Positions 37,686 to 46,348 of a DNA stretch of 64,000 bases are shown piece by piece. Below the pieces are notes generated by a model. The model was not told the DNA's origin. It did no database searches and saw only the letters and a program-made list of their open reading frames with translations. The position numbers and the translations under genes are program-made. Source of the stretch: CAIWHR01 sp963717695 (GTDB lineage: Bacteria; Pseudomonadota; Gammaproteobacteria; Burkholderiales; Casimicrobiaceae); assembly GCA_963717695.1 (NCBI GenBank), contig CAVQWR010000003.1:248001-312000 (forward strand), written 5' to 3'. Every line of letters starts with the position of its first letter. Positions within the stretch are counted from its first letter, which is position 1.

Positions 37686-38553
37686 ATGATCGTCAGCATG
37701 ACCGGCTTTGCCGCGGTTGCCGCGGATTTGCCCGGCGTCGCGCTCTCGGTCGAGCTGCGCAGCGTCAACCACCGGTACCTCGACCTGCAGGTGCGGCTTC
37801 CCGACGAGCTCCGCGCGCAGGAATCCCGCTCTGCGCGAGCGCATCGGCGCCGAACTGAAGCGCGGCAAGGTCGAATGCCGCGTCTCGCTCAACCGGAGCG
37901 CGCCGGGCGCCGCGGAGCTTGCCATCGACAGCGCGCGCGTGAAGCAGCTCGCCAGGGCGGCGGCCGAGGTCGCGCGAGAGCTCACCAATGCGGCGCCGCT
38001 CTCGGTCGCCGAAATCTTGCGCTGGCCCGGCGTGCTCGCCGAGCCGACCGTCCCGCCCGAAGAGCTCGCACTGCAGGTGCAGCGGCTCGTCGGAAATGCC
38101 CTCGCGGAACTCCGCGCATCGCGCGCCCGTGAGGGCGCCAAGCTCGCGCAGGCACTGGAAGAGCGCTGCGCCGCCATCGAGGTGCAGATCGAGCGCGTCG
38201 CGCCGCGCATCCCCGTGATCCACGCCGCCTACGTCGAGAAGCTGTCCGCGCGCCTGCGCGAGGCCGGGCTCGACCCTGACCAGGATCGACTGAAGCAGGA
38301 GCTCGCACTGTTCGCGACCAAGGTGGACGTCGCCGAGGAAATGCAGCGGCTCGCCACGCACGTGGCCGAGGTGCGGCGCGTGCTCGCGGCCGGCGGCAGC
38401 GCCGGCAAGCGCCTCGACTTCCTGATGCAGGAGCTGCATCGCGAGGCGAACACGCTCGGCTCCAAATCGGTCGACGCCGAACTCTCGCAGGCGTCGCTCG
38501 AGCTCAAGGTGCTGATCGAGCAGATGCGCGAGCAGGTGCAGAACCTCGAATAG
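37686..38553 (+). CDS. yicC: YicC family endoribonuclease-like protein (one frameshift)
   Basis: Member of the YicC/YloC family, recently shown to be an endoribonuclease affecting small-RNA turnover in E. coli. N-terminal MIVSMTGFAAV, then SVELRSVNHRYLDL, and C-terminal GKRLDFLMQELHREANTLGSKS are family hallmarks. One extra base near 37826 shifts the frame between RAQE and PALRERIGAEL; corrected length is 288 residues, typical. ATG at 37686. First gene of a yicC-gmk-rpoZ-spoT run, an order common in proteobacteria. Confidence 0.9.
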
Positions 38554-38597
38554 CCTCGGAAGGGTCCGCCAGGCGGGTGGCACGACCGATTCCAAAC

Positions 38598-39282
38598 ATG
38601 ACGAGAACAAAAGAGACAAAGGACGCGGCGGCGGTCGCGGCGGCCGGACCGACGCCCGGAACGGGCTGCCTGTTCGTCCTCGCTGCGCCCTCCGGCGCCG
38701 GCAAGACGAGCCTGGTGCGCGCGCTGCTCGAGCGCGAGCCCGCCATCCGGCTCTCGGTGTCGTACACGACGCGGCCGCCGCGGCCGGGCGAGGCCGACGG
38801 CGTCGACTATCACTTCGTCGACGAGCCGCGCTTCCTCGCGCTGAAGGCCGCCGGCGAGTTCCTCGAGCACGCCCACGTGCACGGCAACTGGTACGCGACG
38901 TCGGCGACGTGGCTCAAGCAGCGAAACCGAGCTCGGCCACGACGTGCTGCTCGAAATCGACTGGCAGGGCGCGGCGCAGGTGCGCCGGCTCATTCCCGAC
39001 GCCGTCCACGTCTTCATCCTGCCGCCCTCGCTCGAATCGCTCCGCGAGCGTCTCGAACGGCGGGGCCAGGATGCGCCCGAGGTGATCGCCCGGAGGCTGG
39101 TCGCCGCCCGCGAAGAAATGGCGCACTGCGGCGAGTTCGATTATGTTATTATGAATCAGGACTTTGCGAGAGCGGTCGACGACCTGTCGGCCATCGTCCG
39201 CGCCGCACGGCTTGCTGCGACGCGGCAGACCGTGCGGATTGCGGCGCTCCTGCAACGAATGCTCCAACCCACCGAACGCTAG
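38598..39282 (+). CDS. gmk: Guanylate kinase (one frameshift)
   Basis: Phosphorylates GMP to GDP; essential. P-loop LAAPSGAGKTSLV near residues 26-38, SVSYTTRPPRPGE with the GMP-binding residues, DYHFVDEPRF, and EIDWQGAAQVR with LIPDAVHVFILPPS. One extra C near 38927 breaks the frame between WLKQRN and ELGHDVLLEI. Corrected length is about 227 residues, with a Thr/Ala-rich N-terminal extension of about 22 residues before TGCLFVL. ATG at 38598 chosen; GTG at 38577 is possible because GGAAGG lies upstream. An essential gene with an indel supports sequence error. Followed by rpoZ after 8 nt. Confidence 0.88.
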
Positions 39283-39290
39283 AGGCGCCC

Positions 39291-39497
39291 ATGGCACGCA
39301 TCACGATCGAAGATTGTCTCGACAAGATTCCCAACCGTTTCGAGCTGACGCTCGCGGCGACCAACCGCGCGCGCCAGATCAGCGCCGGGTCCGCTGCGCT
39401 GGTCGAGCAGGACCGCGACAAGCCGACGGTGATCGCGCTGCGCGAGATCGCCGCAGGCAAGGTCGGCATCGAGATGCTGCTGAAGGCGCAAAGCTGA
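39291..39497 (+). CDS. rpoZ: RNA polymerase omega subunit
   Basis: Small RNA polymerase subunit of 68 residues that stabilises beta' and forms part of ppGpp site 1. MARITIEDCL, NRFELTLAATNRARQI and KPTVIALREIAAGKV are the family signature, and the beta'-latching region is intact. ATG at 39291 follows gmk by 8 nt (AGAGGCGCCC upstream). Frame intact. Placement directly before spoT fits coregulation of ppGpp synthesis with its binding site. Confidence 0.95.
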   Translation: MARITIEDCLDKIPNRFELTLAATNRARQISAGSAALVEQDRDKPTVIALREIAAGKVGIEMLLKAQS

Positions 39498-39634
39498 GGT
39501 TCGACGACGTCCGGCCCGGCCCCGCGGCGACGCGGCGCCGCCTTGGCGAAGAATCCGATCCGTTCCATCCCGCGCCTTGCAGAAAGGCATTCCGGCGGCG
39601 CAACGCACTTCTCTACATAGGGTGACGAGGCCAC

Positions 39635-41773
39635 ATGTCGGAGATCGCGGAGTTCACCCGACACCTCGGCAACTACCTGCCGCCGCCTGACGTCGCGCTC
39701 GTCGAGCGCGCGTTCCTGTTCTCCGATTCGGCCCACCGCGGCCAGTTCCGCAAATCGGGCGAGCCCTACATCACGCATCCGCTCGCGGTCGCGAGCATCC
39801 TGTCGCAGTGGCGGATCGACGCGCAGGGCCTCGCCGCCGCCCTCCTCCACGACGTGATGGAGGACACGACCGTCACCAAGGCGGAGATCGAGACCTCGTT
39901 CGGCCGGCCGGTGGCCGACATGGTCGACGGCGTCTCCAAGCTCGACCAGATCGAGTTCACCTCGCGCGAGGACGCGCAGGCGGAGAGCTTCCGCAAGATG
40001 CTGCTCGCGATGGCGCAGGACGTCCGCGTCATCCTGATCAAGCTCGCCGACCGGCTGCACAACATGCGCACGCTGGACGCGATGGCGCCGACGCACCGGC
40101 GCCGCATCGCGCGCGAGACGATCGAGATCTACGCGCCGATCGCCAACCGGCTCGGCCTCAACGCGCTCTTCCTCGAGCTGCAGGACCTCTCGTTCAAGCA
40201 CATCAACCCGATGCGCTACCGGATCCTCGCCGCCGCGATCAAGGCGGCGCGCGGCAACCGGCGCGAGGTGATGAACCGGCTGCTCGACGTGATCCGCGAC
40301 GGCTTCGGAAAGGCGAACATCGCGGCCACGGTGAGCGGGCGCGAAAAGACGATCTACTCGGTCTACAAGAAGATGCGCGAGAAGCACTACACGTTCGCGC
40401 AGGTGTTCGACATCTACGGCGTGCGCGTGCTGGTCGCCGACCGCACGAACTGCTACGGCGCGCTCGGGGTGCTGCACAGCCTCTACAAGCCGATCCCGGG
40501 CAAGTTCAAGGACTACATCGCGATCCCGAAGGCGAACGGCTACCAGTCGCTGCACACCACGCTGTTCGGCCCGTTCGGCACGCCGCTCGAGGCGCAGATC
40601 CGCACGCACGACATGCACCGCATCGCCGAGGCCGGCGTGGCGGCGCACTGGCTCTACAAGTCGGGCGGCACGCTCGACCTGGCCGAGGCGCAGCGCGAGA
40701 CGCACCGCTGGCTGCAGAGCCTGCTCGAGATCCAGTCGGAATCCGGCGACTCCAAGGAATTCCTGGAGAACATCAAGGGCGACCTCTTCCCCGACGAGAT
40801 CTACGTGTTCACGCCCGAAAGGGCAAGATCATGGCGCTGCCGCGCGGGGCGACGGCGGTCGACTTCGCGTACGCGGTGCACACCGACATCGGCCACCACT
40901 GCGTCGCGGCGCGAATCAACTACGAGCTCCTGCCGCTGCGCACCGAGCTGAAGAACGGCGACCACGTCGAGATCCTGACCTCGCCGACCGCGCGACCCAA
41001 TCCGTCGTGGCTGTCGTTCGTCGGCACCGGCAAGGCGCGCTCGCGCATCCGCCATTTCCTGAAGGGGCTGCAGCAGAAGGAGTCGGCCGCGCTCGGCGAG
41101 CGGCTGCTCGCGCAGGCGCTCGCGACGCTGAAGATGGCGCCCGAATCGATTCGCTGGGAACGCTGGGAAACGCTGCAGAAGGAATACGGCGCGAAAAGCC
41201 AGCTCGAAATCCTCGCCGACATCGGCCTCGGCAAGCGGCTGTCGTTCGTCGGTCGCGCAGGCGCTGACGCGCGTCGCCGGCGGCGAGGAGTCCGCGCCGT
41301 CGATCTCGCCGACGCCGTCGAAGACCGGCGCGCTGACGCTGCGCGGCGTCGAGGGCGTCGCGATCCAGTATGCCAAGTGCTGCCGGCCGATTCCCGGCGA
41401 CGTCGTCGTCGGGCAGTTCCGCAAGGGGCACGGCCTGCTCGTGCACACGCGCGACTGCGTGACGCTGCGCAAGCAGCGCCCCGATCCCGATCAGCTGATC
41501 GACGTCGAGTGGGCGCACGACATCGAGGGCGTGTTCGACGCCGGCATTCGCCTTCTGGTCGACGACCGGCGCGGCCTCCTCGCCGACCTCGCGACGGCGA
41601 TCGCGGATGCCGACGGCAACATCGACAACGTGTCGATGGAGCGCCCGGACGGCGGCGAGGTGCTGGCGATGTTCTTCAGCGTGCAGGTGAAGGACCGGCG
41701 CCACCTCGCGAAGGTGATGCGGGCGCTGAAGCGCGTCCCCGAGGTGAGGCGCATCCAGCGCGCGCGCACCTGA
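39635..41773 (+). CDS. spoT: Bifunctional (p)ppGpp synthetase/hydrolase SpoT (two frameshifts)
   Basis: Makes and degrades the stringent-response alarmone ppGpp. HD hydrolase domain: YITHPLAVASIL, LLHDVMEDTTVT and LADRLHNMRTLDAM. Synthetase domain: REKTIYSVYKKM, DIYGVRVLV and NGYQSLHTTLFGP. TGS domain (YVFTP...GKIMALPRGATAVDFAYAVH) and C-terminal ACT domain (AGIRLLVDDRRGLLADLA). Breaks: one A missing near 40818 and one G extra near 41251; corrected length 712 residues. Conserved residues for both activities are present. GAGG precedes the ATG. Last gene of the yicC-gmk-rpoZ-spoT set; no separate trmH or recG follows as in E. coli. Confidence 0.93.
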
Positions 41774-41807
41774 CGCCGCGACGCTGCCGCTGCCGCAAGT
41801 CGATCCC

Positions 41808-44243
41808 TCAGTCAGCCGTCCGGCAGATCACAACGCCGAGCTCGGTCATCGTGCCGGCGCCTTCGGGGATGGTGAAGCGCGCAATGCACGCCGGCGCAGC
41901 GTCAGACCGCAGAACGTATTCACCGGCCTCGAGCCCCTCGAAGTAGAACTCGCCGCGCCGCGCCGTGAATCCGGCGATCGCTGCATCGCCGCGCGAAAGG
42001 CGAATGTCACGCATCTCGAGCGGCATTCGCTTCCCCTCTCCCAGGTCGCCCACGAGCGTCCCGCTGACGGCACGCGTATGCCTGACCGAGAACGCCACGA
42101 CGGTGCCGCTTCTTGTCGGCGGCGATATGACACGCTCGGCACGGTCGAATGCATAGTCGAACGACACGTCGGACGCGCGGAAGCTGATGAAATTGTCGTA
42201 GTACGACGCAAGATTGGTGGCCACGACTTCACCGCTGCTGTCGGTCTTGCCCGCGTACCAGCCGTTCGCGTAAACCGGGATTCCCTCCGGCCCGGGTACG
42301 CGCACCACCGCAAAGCTGTCCAGCACCGGCCGCGCGGCGAAGATCGTGCCGCCGACTGCGCCGATGCTCCCCGCGACGAAGACCTGGCTGAACGACGGGC
42401 CTGCGTCGCCGGCGCTCGAGCGTGCATAGTTCGCACCGACGGTCACGTGCTCGGCATTGACCTGGACGTACCCTTGACCGTATCCGCCGTCGATGCCGCC
42501 CCCGGATACATGGGCGCCCGTCAACGAGTAGCCGATTCCCTCGCCCTGCGGCGTTGCTCGATCCAGTGAAACCGTCTCGGTCGTGGCCCGGCGCGTGCCG
42601 CCCACCCCGAGCGCCATCGAGGTCTGCGAGTCGAAGTAATAGCGGAATGAGAGCAACCACGTGTACGCCGACGCCGGCTCCACCGTTCTCGTGTAGGTCA
42701 GAGAAATGAGGCCCTTGCCCGCGAGCGCCGCGCGCGTGTAGCCGAGGTTCCAGAGCCGCGTGGTCGGGCCGTCGTACCGCTCCGTGCTCGTGTAGGTGAC
42801 GGCGACGTTGCCCAGTGTCGGCTCGAAGGCTGACAACGTTCCGTACTGATCGCTTCGCGTCCGGTACGCCGAGGCGAGGTCGGAAAGCTGCGCGTACTCG
42901 CGTGCCAGGTAGCGCGCGCCGAGGCCCAGGGAAACGTTGTTTCCCGCGTACGTGTATGCGAGCGAGCCGGCCGGTGCGCTCTGGCCGTTCCCCCCACCGA
43001 GCGAAACGCCGGCGGAGATCAATCCGAAGCGAGGCGACTGGTAGCTGCCGAACGGGCCGAAATTGTAGATGCCGCTTGCGGCCTGGCCGCGCAGGCCGAG
43101 CGTGAGTTCGTTGGTAAAGGCGTAGCGATGAAATGCGGACGCCGCGAGGCCGCCGTAATCGTCGCTCACGATGCCGTACTGCCGCCGCACGAATCCGAGG
43201 TTGTAGCTGTATTCGTGAAGCCCCTCGGCAAGCCCCGCGTTGGTCGCGAAGAAGAACGGCTGCTGCAGGACCTGCTCGCGTCCGAACGGGTCGCGCACCA
43301 CGACGCTCACGTTTTGCGCGCCGGTAACGCCGGTGATGTTCGATACGTCGAGCGGTCCGGGCTGAACCTGCCTCTGATCCACGACGTTGCCATCGATCCG
43401 GACAACGACGGTCGAGGGGAGCGCGACCTCGGTACGGAACGATGCCGTCGGGTACTGGACGAAATATGGGTCCATTGAGTAGTACTTGGTCAGGCTGATC
43501 CCACCCAGAGGAACGGCACCGGAGAGATCGAACGACGGCGTGAAGAAATCGCCGAGCGTCAACCGCCTAAGATTGGCGCGATCGTCCTGCTGCAGGTTCG
43601 TGATGAGGCGCGTCAAGCCCGATCCGATGCCCGTAGCGCTGTTGCCCCAGGCCTGGCTCGTCGTATTGTAGAAAAGCCAGTCGCCCATTCGCGCGCCGAG
43701 CTCGGTGGCGAACTGGTATTGACGCTGTCCGAAATCGCCGTCGCCGGACGCATTGAGGCCGTAATTGAGAAAGACGCTCGCTTCCGACGGATATTCGGTA
43801 TCCGCCCGCCGGCGCGGCGCAAGGTCAACCCGGGTTCCCTGGAACGCTTGCGCGCCGAAACGGATGTCGAGCGTCACGGTCGCCGGATCAAACGCGGCGG
43901 TGAGGCCAGGTATGGAAGCGATGTCGACGTGTGGCTCGCCATTCACCGCGATGGTGGAAATGCCCGGCAGCTTCGCCCCCCAGCGCGAAAACTCGGCCAC
44001 CGGCACCAGCATGTGCCCCACGCCGTCGCGCACGATCGGAATGTCGCCTTTCGGCATCCCGTTCACCACGACGCGCGCGATCAGCGTCTCGAGCGCCGCG
44101 CCTGCGGCGGGCGCGATGCCCGCAGGCGGGGAGCTTCCGGGGCCGGCCCATGCCGGCTCGACGAGGCGGAGCGGCAGCGCGGCGGCAATTGCAGCGACGA
44201 ATAGGAGCCGCCGCAGATTACCTGCAGCGGCTGATGTCGACAT
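41808..44243 (-). CDS. Outer-membrane usher, archaic (Csu-like) chaperone-usher pilus
   Basis: Predicted outer-membrane pore (811 residues) that assembles pilus subunits. Signal peptide at about 1-32 (LLFVAAIAAALPLRL, ending PAWA), an N-terminal periplasmic domain with LIARVVVNGMPKGDIP, a long beta-barrel region with alternating aromatic residues, a plug-like segment (VVVRIDGNVVDQRQVQPGP), and C-terminal small domains ending with Cys pairs. It resembles FimD/CsuD but is divergent enough that relatives are best called archaic type. Start ATG at 44243 overlaps the chaperone stop by 26 nt. Converges on spoT with a 34-nt gap. Frame intact. Confidence 0.87.
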   Translation of the reverse strand: MSTSAAAGNLRRLLFVAAIAAALPLRLVEPAWAGPGSSPPAGIAPAAGAALETLIARVVVNGMPKGDIPIVRDGVGHMLVPVAEFSRWGAKLPGISTIAVNGEPHVDIASIPGLTAAFDPATVTLDIRFGAQAFQGTRVDLAPRRRADTEYPSEASVFLNYGLNASGDGDFGQRQYQFATELGARMGDWLFYNTTSQAWGNSATGIGSGLTRLITNLQQDDRANLRRLTLGDFFTPSFDLSGAVPLGGISLTKYYSMDPYFVQYPTASFRTEVALPSTVVVRIDGNVVDQRQVQPGPLDVSNITGVTGAQNVSVVVRDPFGREQVLQQPFFFATNAGLAEGLHEYSYNLGFVRRQYGIVSDDYGGLAASAFHRYAFTNELTLGLRGQAASGIYNFGPFGSYQSPRFGLISAGVSLGGGNGQSAPAGSLAYTYAGNNVSLGLGARYLAREYAQLSDLASAYRTRSDQYGTLSAFEPTLGNVAVTYTSTERYDGPTTRLWNLGYTRAALAGKGLISLTYTRTVEPASAYTWLLSFRYYFDSQTSMALGVGGTRRATTETVSLDRATPQGEGIGYSLTGAHVSGGGIDGGYGQGYVQVNAEHVTVGANYARSSAGDAGPSFSQVFVAGSIGAVGGTIFAARPVLDSFAVVRVPGPEGIPVYANGWYAGKTDSSGEVVATNLASYYDNFISFRASDVSFDYAFDRAERVISPPTRSGTVVAFSVRHTRAVSGTLVGDLGEGKRMPLEMRDIRLSRGDAAIAGFTARRGEFYFEGLEAGEYVLRSDAAPACIARFTIPEGAGTMTELGVVICRTAD

Positions 44244-44973
44244 CGATTCCGCGCTTCAGATCGACCTTCTCCGCGGCCACTCTTGCTTCGACGGATGAGA
44301 GCCGGCCGCACAGTTCGGGCGGGACTCGAAAGCGCATCTGCTTTGTCGTACCCGCCAGGAAGTACCGGTCATCGACTTTCTCGAGGAAGAGTTGCGTGCC
44401 GTCGCGCGCGTGTCCGGACAATTCGAGCTGATCGGCCCGGAAATGGACGTTCCCCGTATTGGCGACGCTCCACGCCACCTGTCCGCCCTGCATCTCGAGG
44501 CTGGAAATCGCTCCGGCGATCTCGGGTTGCGCCGGCGCGACGAAAACGGCCACGCCGACCCGGAGGAGCACTTTGAGCGACGCACCCGGTGCAATCGGCC
44601 CTGGCGTCGAGCCAGGAAGCTCCTCGACGAACAGGCGATAGGCGTCCTCGCGCGTCACCGGCGCCGCCTTGACGCCAAGCCGGACCACGCGCGTCGCGCC
44701 AGGCGGAATCTCCATCGTGCGCGGGAAGAAGATCAACGACTCGTCCGACTCGTACTGGTCCTTCCCCTGCGTGTCCTGCTTCCAGCTCATCGCCTGCAGC
44801 TGCATCCGGAGCGGTTCCGTGCCCTCGTTGCGCACGACGAATTCGCCCGCCTTGTGAGTGCGGTCGAGGTCGACCCGCAGCGGATTGATCACGAACTCGG
44901 CGCCATTCGTCGAGCCGGCCCATCCGCAGAGAAGCGAGAGTGCAAGAAGACCAAATTTCCGTAGGGCAGGCAT
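44218..44973 (-). CDS. Periplasmic pilus chaperone, archaic (Csu-like) type
   Basis: A 251-residue fimbrial chaperone with two Ig-like domains. Signal peptide about 1-24 (LLALSLLCGWAG, ending NGAEF). N-domain: INPLRVDLDRTHKAGEFVVRNEG, IFFPRTMEIPPGATRVVRLGV (the subunit-binding strand), YRLFVEELPG. C-domain: VLLRVGVAVFVAP, VANTGNVHFRADQLEL. ATG at 44973 follows the SCPU gene stop by one base and the end overlaps the usher gene, so the three are a coupled unit. Long-loop archaic chaperones such as CsuC are the likely group. Confidence 0.9.
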   Translation of the reverse strand: MPALRKFGLLALSLLCGWAGSTNGAEFVINPLRVDLDRTHKAGEFVVRNEGTEPLRMQLQAMSWKQDTQGKDQYESDESLIFFPRTMEIPPGATRVVRLGVKAAPVTREDAYRLFVEELPGSTPGPIAPGASLKVLLRVGVAVFVAPAQPEIAGAISSLEMQGGQVAWSVANTGNVHFRADQLELSGHARDGTQLFLEKVDDRYFLAGTTKQMRFRVPPELCGRLSSVEARVAAEKVDLKRGIDVDISRCR

Positions 44974-44974
44974 G

Positions 44975-45457
44975 TCAGGGCAGCACCGTCGCGGACAGCG
45001 TATCGGAATAGGATCCGGCCAGCGCGTCGACGTAATCCGACCCGAGGACGCTGGCCGTGAGCATCCAGTTCTGGTTGACACCGGTGTTGTTGATGAACGT
45101 GATCGAGATGCTGTAAGGGATGAACGCGTTCTGCACCGCGTGCTTCATCCGGAATGGCGCGCTGCCGTTGGTGCCCGTGAACTGCCAGGTCGGCTTGAAT
45201 CCTGCCGGCGTGCATTTCACCTTGAGCGTCGTGAACGCCGACTGCGGTGTCGCCAGCGAGGGATCGAGCGCAGCGAACGTGATTCCGCCTGCCGATCCAT
45301 TGAACGAGCACACCTGCCCATGCGCCCCGTGGCAAAAACAGAGGAGCAGCGCGACGGACAACAGCCCGGATGCGCGGCTCAGCGAACTTCCAATATCGAC
45401 GCGCACGGCGCGCTCGCGTACGCCGGCGGCGGGAGGGTTGTGCAGGAAACGGGCCAT
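44975..45457 (-). CDS. Spore-coat-U-domain pilus subunit
   Basis: Exported protein of about 160 residues belonging to the SCPU (spore coat U) subunit family of archaic chaperone-usher pili. After a long signal region (LLSVALLLCFCHGAHG), the mature part begins VCSFNGSAGGITFAALDP and ends with the SGSYSDTL-like strand AGSYSDTLSATVLP used for donor-strand exchange. Cys at the start and KVKCTPAG likely form the family disulfide. The start at 45457 is uncertain; 45475 is possible. It lies just after the pilin terminator, cotranscribed with chaperone and usher. Minor or tip-proximal subunit is a guess. Confidence 0.75.
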   Translation of the reverse strand: MARFLHNPPAAGVRERAVRVDIGSSLSRASGLLSVALLLCFCHGAHGQVCSFNGSAGGITFAALDPSLATPQSAFTTLKVKCTPAGFKPTWQFTGTNGSAPFRMKHAVQNAFIPYSISITFINNTGVNQNWMLTASVLGSDYVDALAGSYSDTLSATVLP

Positions 45458-45514
45458 TCGCGCTCGACGCGGCATTTTTTGCGCGAAACAATGGCCAGCG
45501 GCCACCGCGCCGCG

Positions 45515-45541
45515 AAAAAGGCCGCATCGCTGCGGCCTTTC
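45515..45541 (-). terminator. Rho-independent terminator after the pilin gene
   Basis: On the minus strand AAAGGCCGC pairs with GCGGCCTTT around a 6-nt loop and is followed by a run of T (CTTTTTCG). It is 20 nt past the pilin stop and 58 nt before the SCPU gene start, so it would attenuate transcription into the rest of the pilus operon. Confidence 0.8.
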
Positions 45542-45561
45542 TGGCGCATGCGCAACGGTAG

Positions 45562-46038
45562 TTACGGGTTGACGGTGACGCTGATCGTCCCCGAATAGGA
45601 GCCCGCCTGCGCGACCTGGAAGGTCGCGGGAAGGATCGTTCCCGTCACCACCAGCGTCTTGTCGGTCGTGAACCCGGCGCCGGCGCCACCGCTCGTGCTG
45701 GTCATCGTCGCCGCCATCGTGGTCGAACCGCAGGTAGGGGCGGAGGTACACGTGATGGTCGCCGGCGTGGGCACCGTGAACGAAGGTACCGTGCCGTTGG
45801 TGCAACGGTAGAGGACGTTGGCGCTCCCCGTCGCGGTCGTCGCGGAGCTGGGATCGATGTTCGCGCCCGAGTTGGCGACGGTGACCGTCGGCGTCTGGCC
45901 GGAGTTGAACTTGCACACGCCGCTTACGTTGGCCGAAACCGTGACGGTGACGGAGTCCGCCGCGCTCGCTCCGACCGATCCGAGAAGACCCGCTGCTGCG
46001 GCGACGGCGAGCGCCACCCTGACTTTTGTTACGTTCAT
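45562..46038 (-). CDS. Major pilin-like SCPU-domain protein
   Basis: A 158-residue exported pilus subunit of the spore-coat-U type. Signal peptide about 1-27 (VALAVAAAAGLLGS, ending ASAAD). The mature chain has the SCPU pattern: SANVSGVCKFNSGQTP with Cys, VLYRCTNG, TCTSAPTCG, and the final strand AGSYSGTISVTVNP. Rich in Thr and Ser as in CsuA/B. ATG at 46038 with GGAG 6 nt upstream. Followed by a strong terminator and preceded by a sigma-54 promoter, so it is probably the most abundant product of the operon. Frame intact. Confidence 0.83.
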   Translation of the reverse strand: MNVTKVRVALAVAAAAGLLGSVGASAADSVTVTVSANVSGVCKFNSGQTPTVTVANSGANIDPSSATTATGSANVLYRCTNGTVPSFTVPTPATITCTSAPTCGSTTMAATMTSTSGGAGAGFTTDKTLVVTGTILPATFQVAQAGSYSGTISVTVNP

Positions 46039-46118
46039 CTCTTGCTCCATTCCGTGGTTTATCCGGGCGCGGCCCGCGCGGGGATGCTCGCCGGCAAGGC
46101 ACTGATGCTCGCACTGCA

Positions 46119-46137
46119 TAAGCAAGCCATGTGCCAA
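46119..46137 (-). promoter_or_regulatory. Sigma-54 (RpoN) promoter of the pilus operon
   Basis: Minus strand reads TTGGCACA-TGGC-TTGCTT, a near-perfect match to the -24/-12 consensus YTGGCACG-N4-TTGCW with the GG and GC dinucleotides 10 nt apart. It lies 81-99 nt upstream of the pilin ATG, giving a leader of about 70 nt. Implies an enhancer-binding activator, none of which is encoded in the window. Confidence 0.75.
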
Positions 46138-46163
46138 ACTTTTCGGACTGGTTGCGAACGGCA

Positions 46164-46189
46164 CAATCTGTTTTAAAACCAATAGATTG
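46164..46189. promoter_or_regulatory. AT-rich nested palindrome upstream of the sigma-54 promoter
   Basis: CAATCT and AGATTG form arms around GTTTTAAAAC (itself palindromic). It lies about 30 bp upstream of the -24 element, where integration host factor or an activator often binds. Striking against the GC-rich background; identity of the binding protein unknown. The rest of the 310-bp gap 46039-46348 shows nothing further. Confidence 0.45.
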
Positions 46190-46348
46190 CTGCCCGTCAC
46201 CCGGTTGCGTCGCCCGTGAACGAGTCTCGTCGCGGCAACGAGGCGGACGCGCAGTGACGCCAGTAATTGTCGCCTGTTAGGACGACCCGGCCGTTTGCTC
46301 ACGTGGTGCGCAGCCTGAGCAAATGACGTCGAATGGGCTCGCCGTCGA

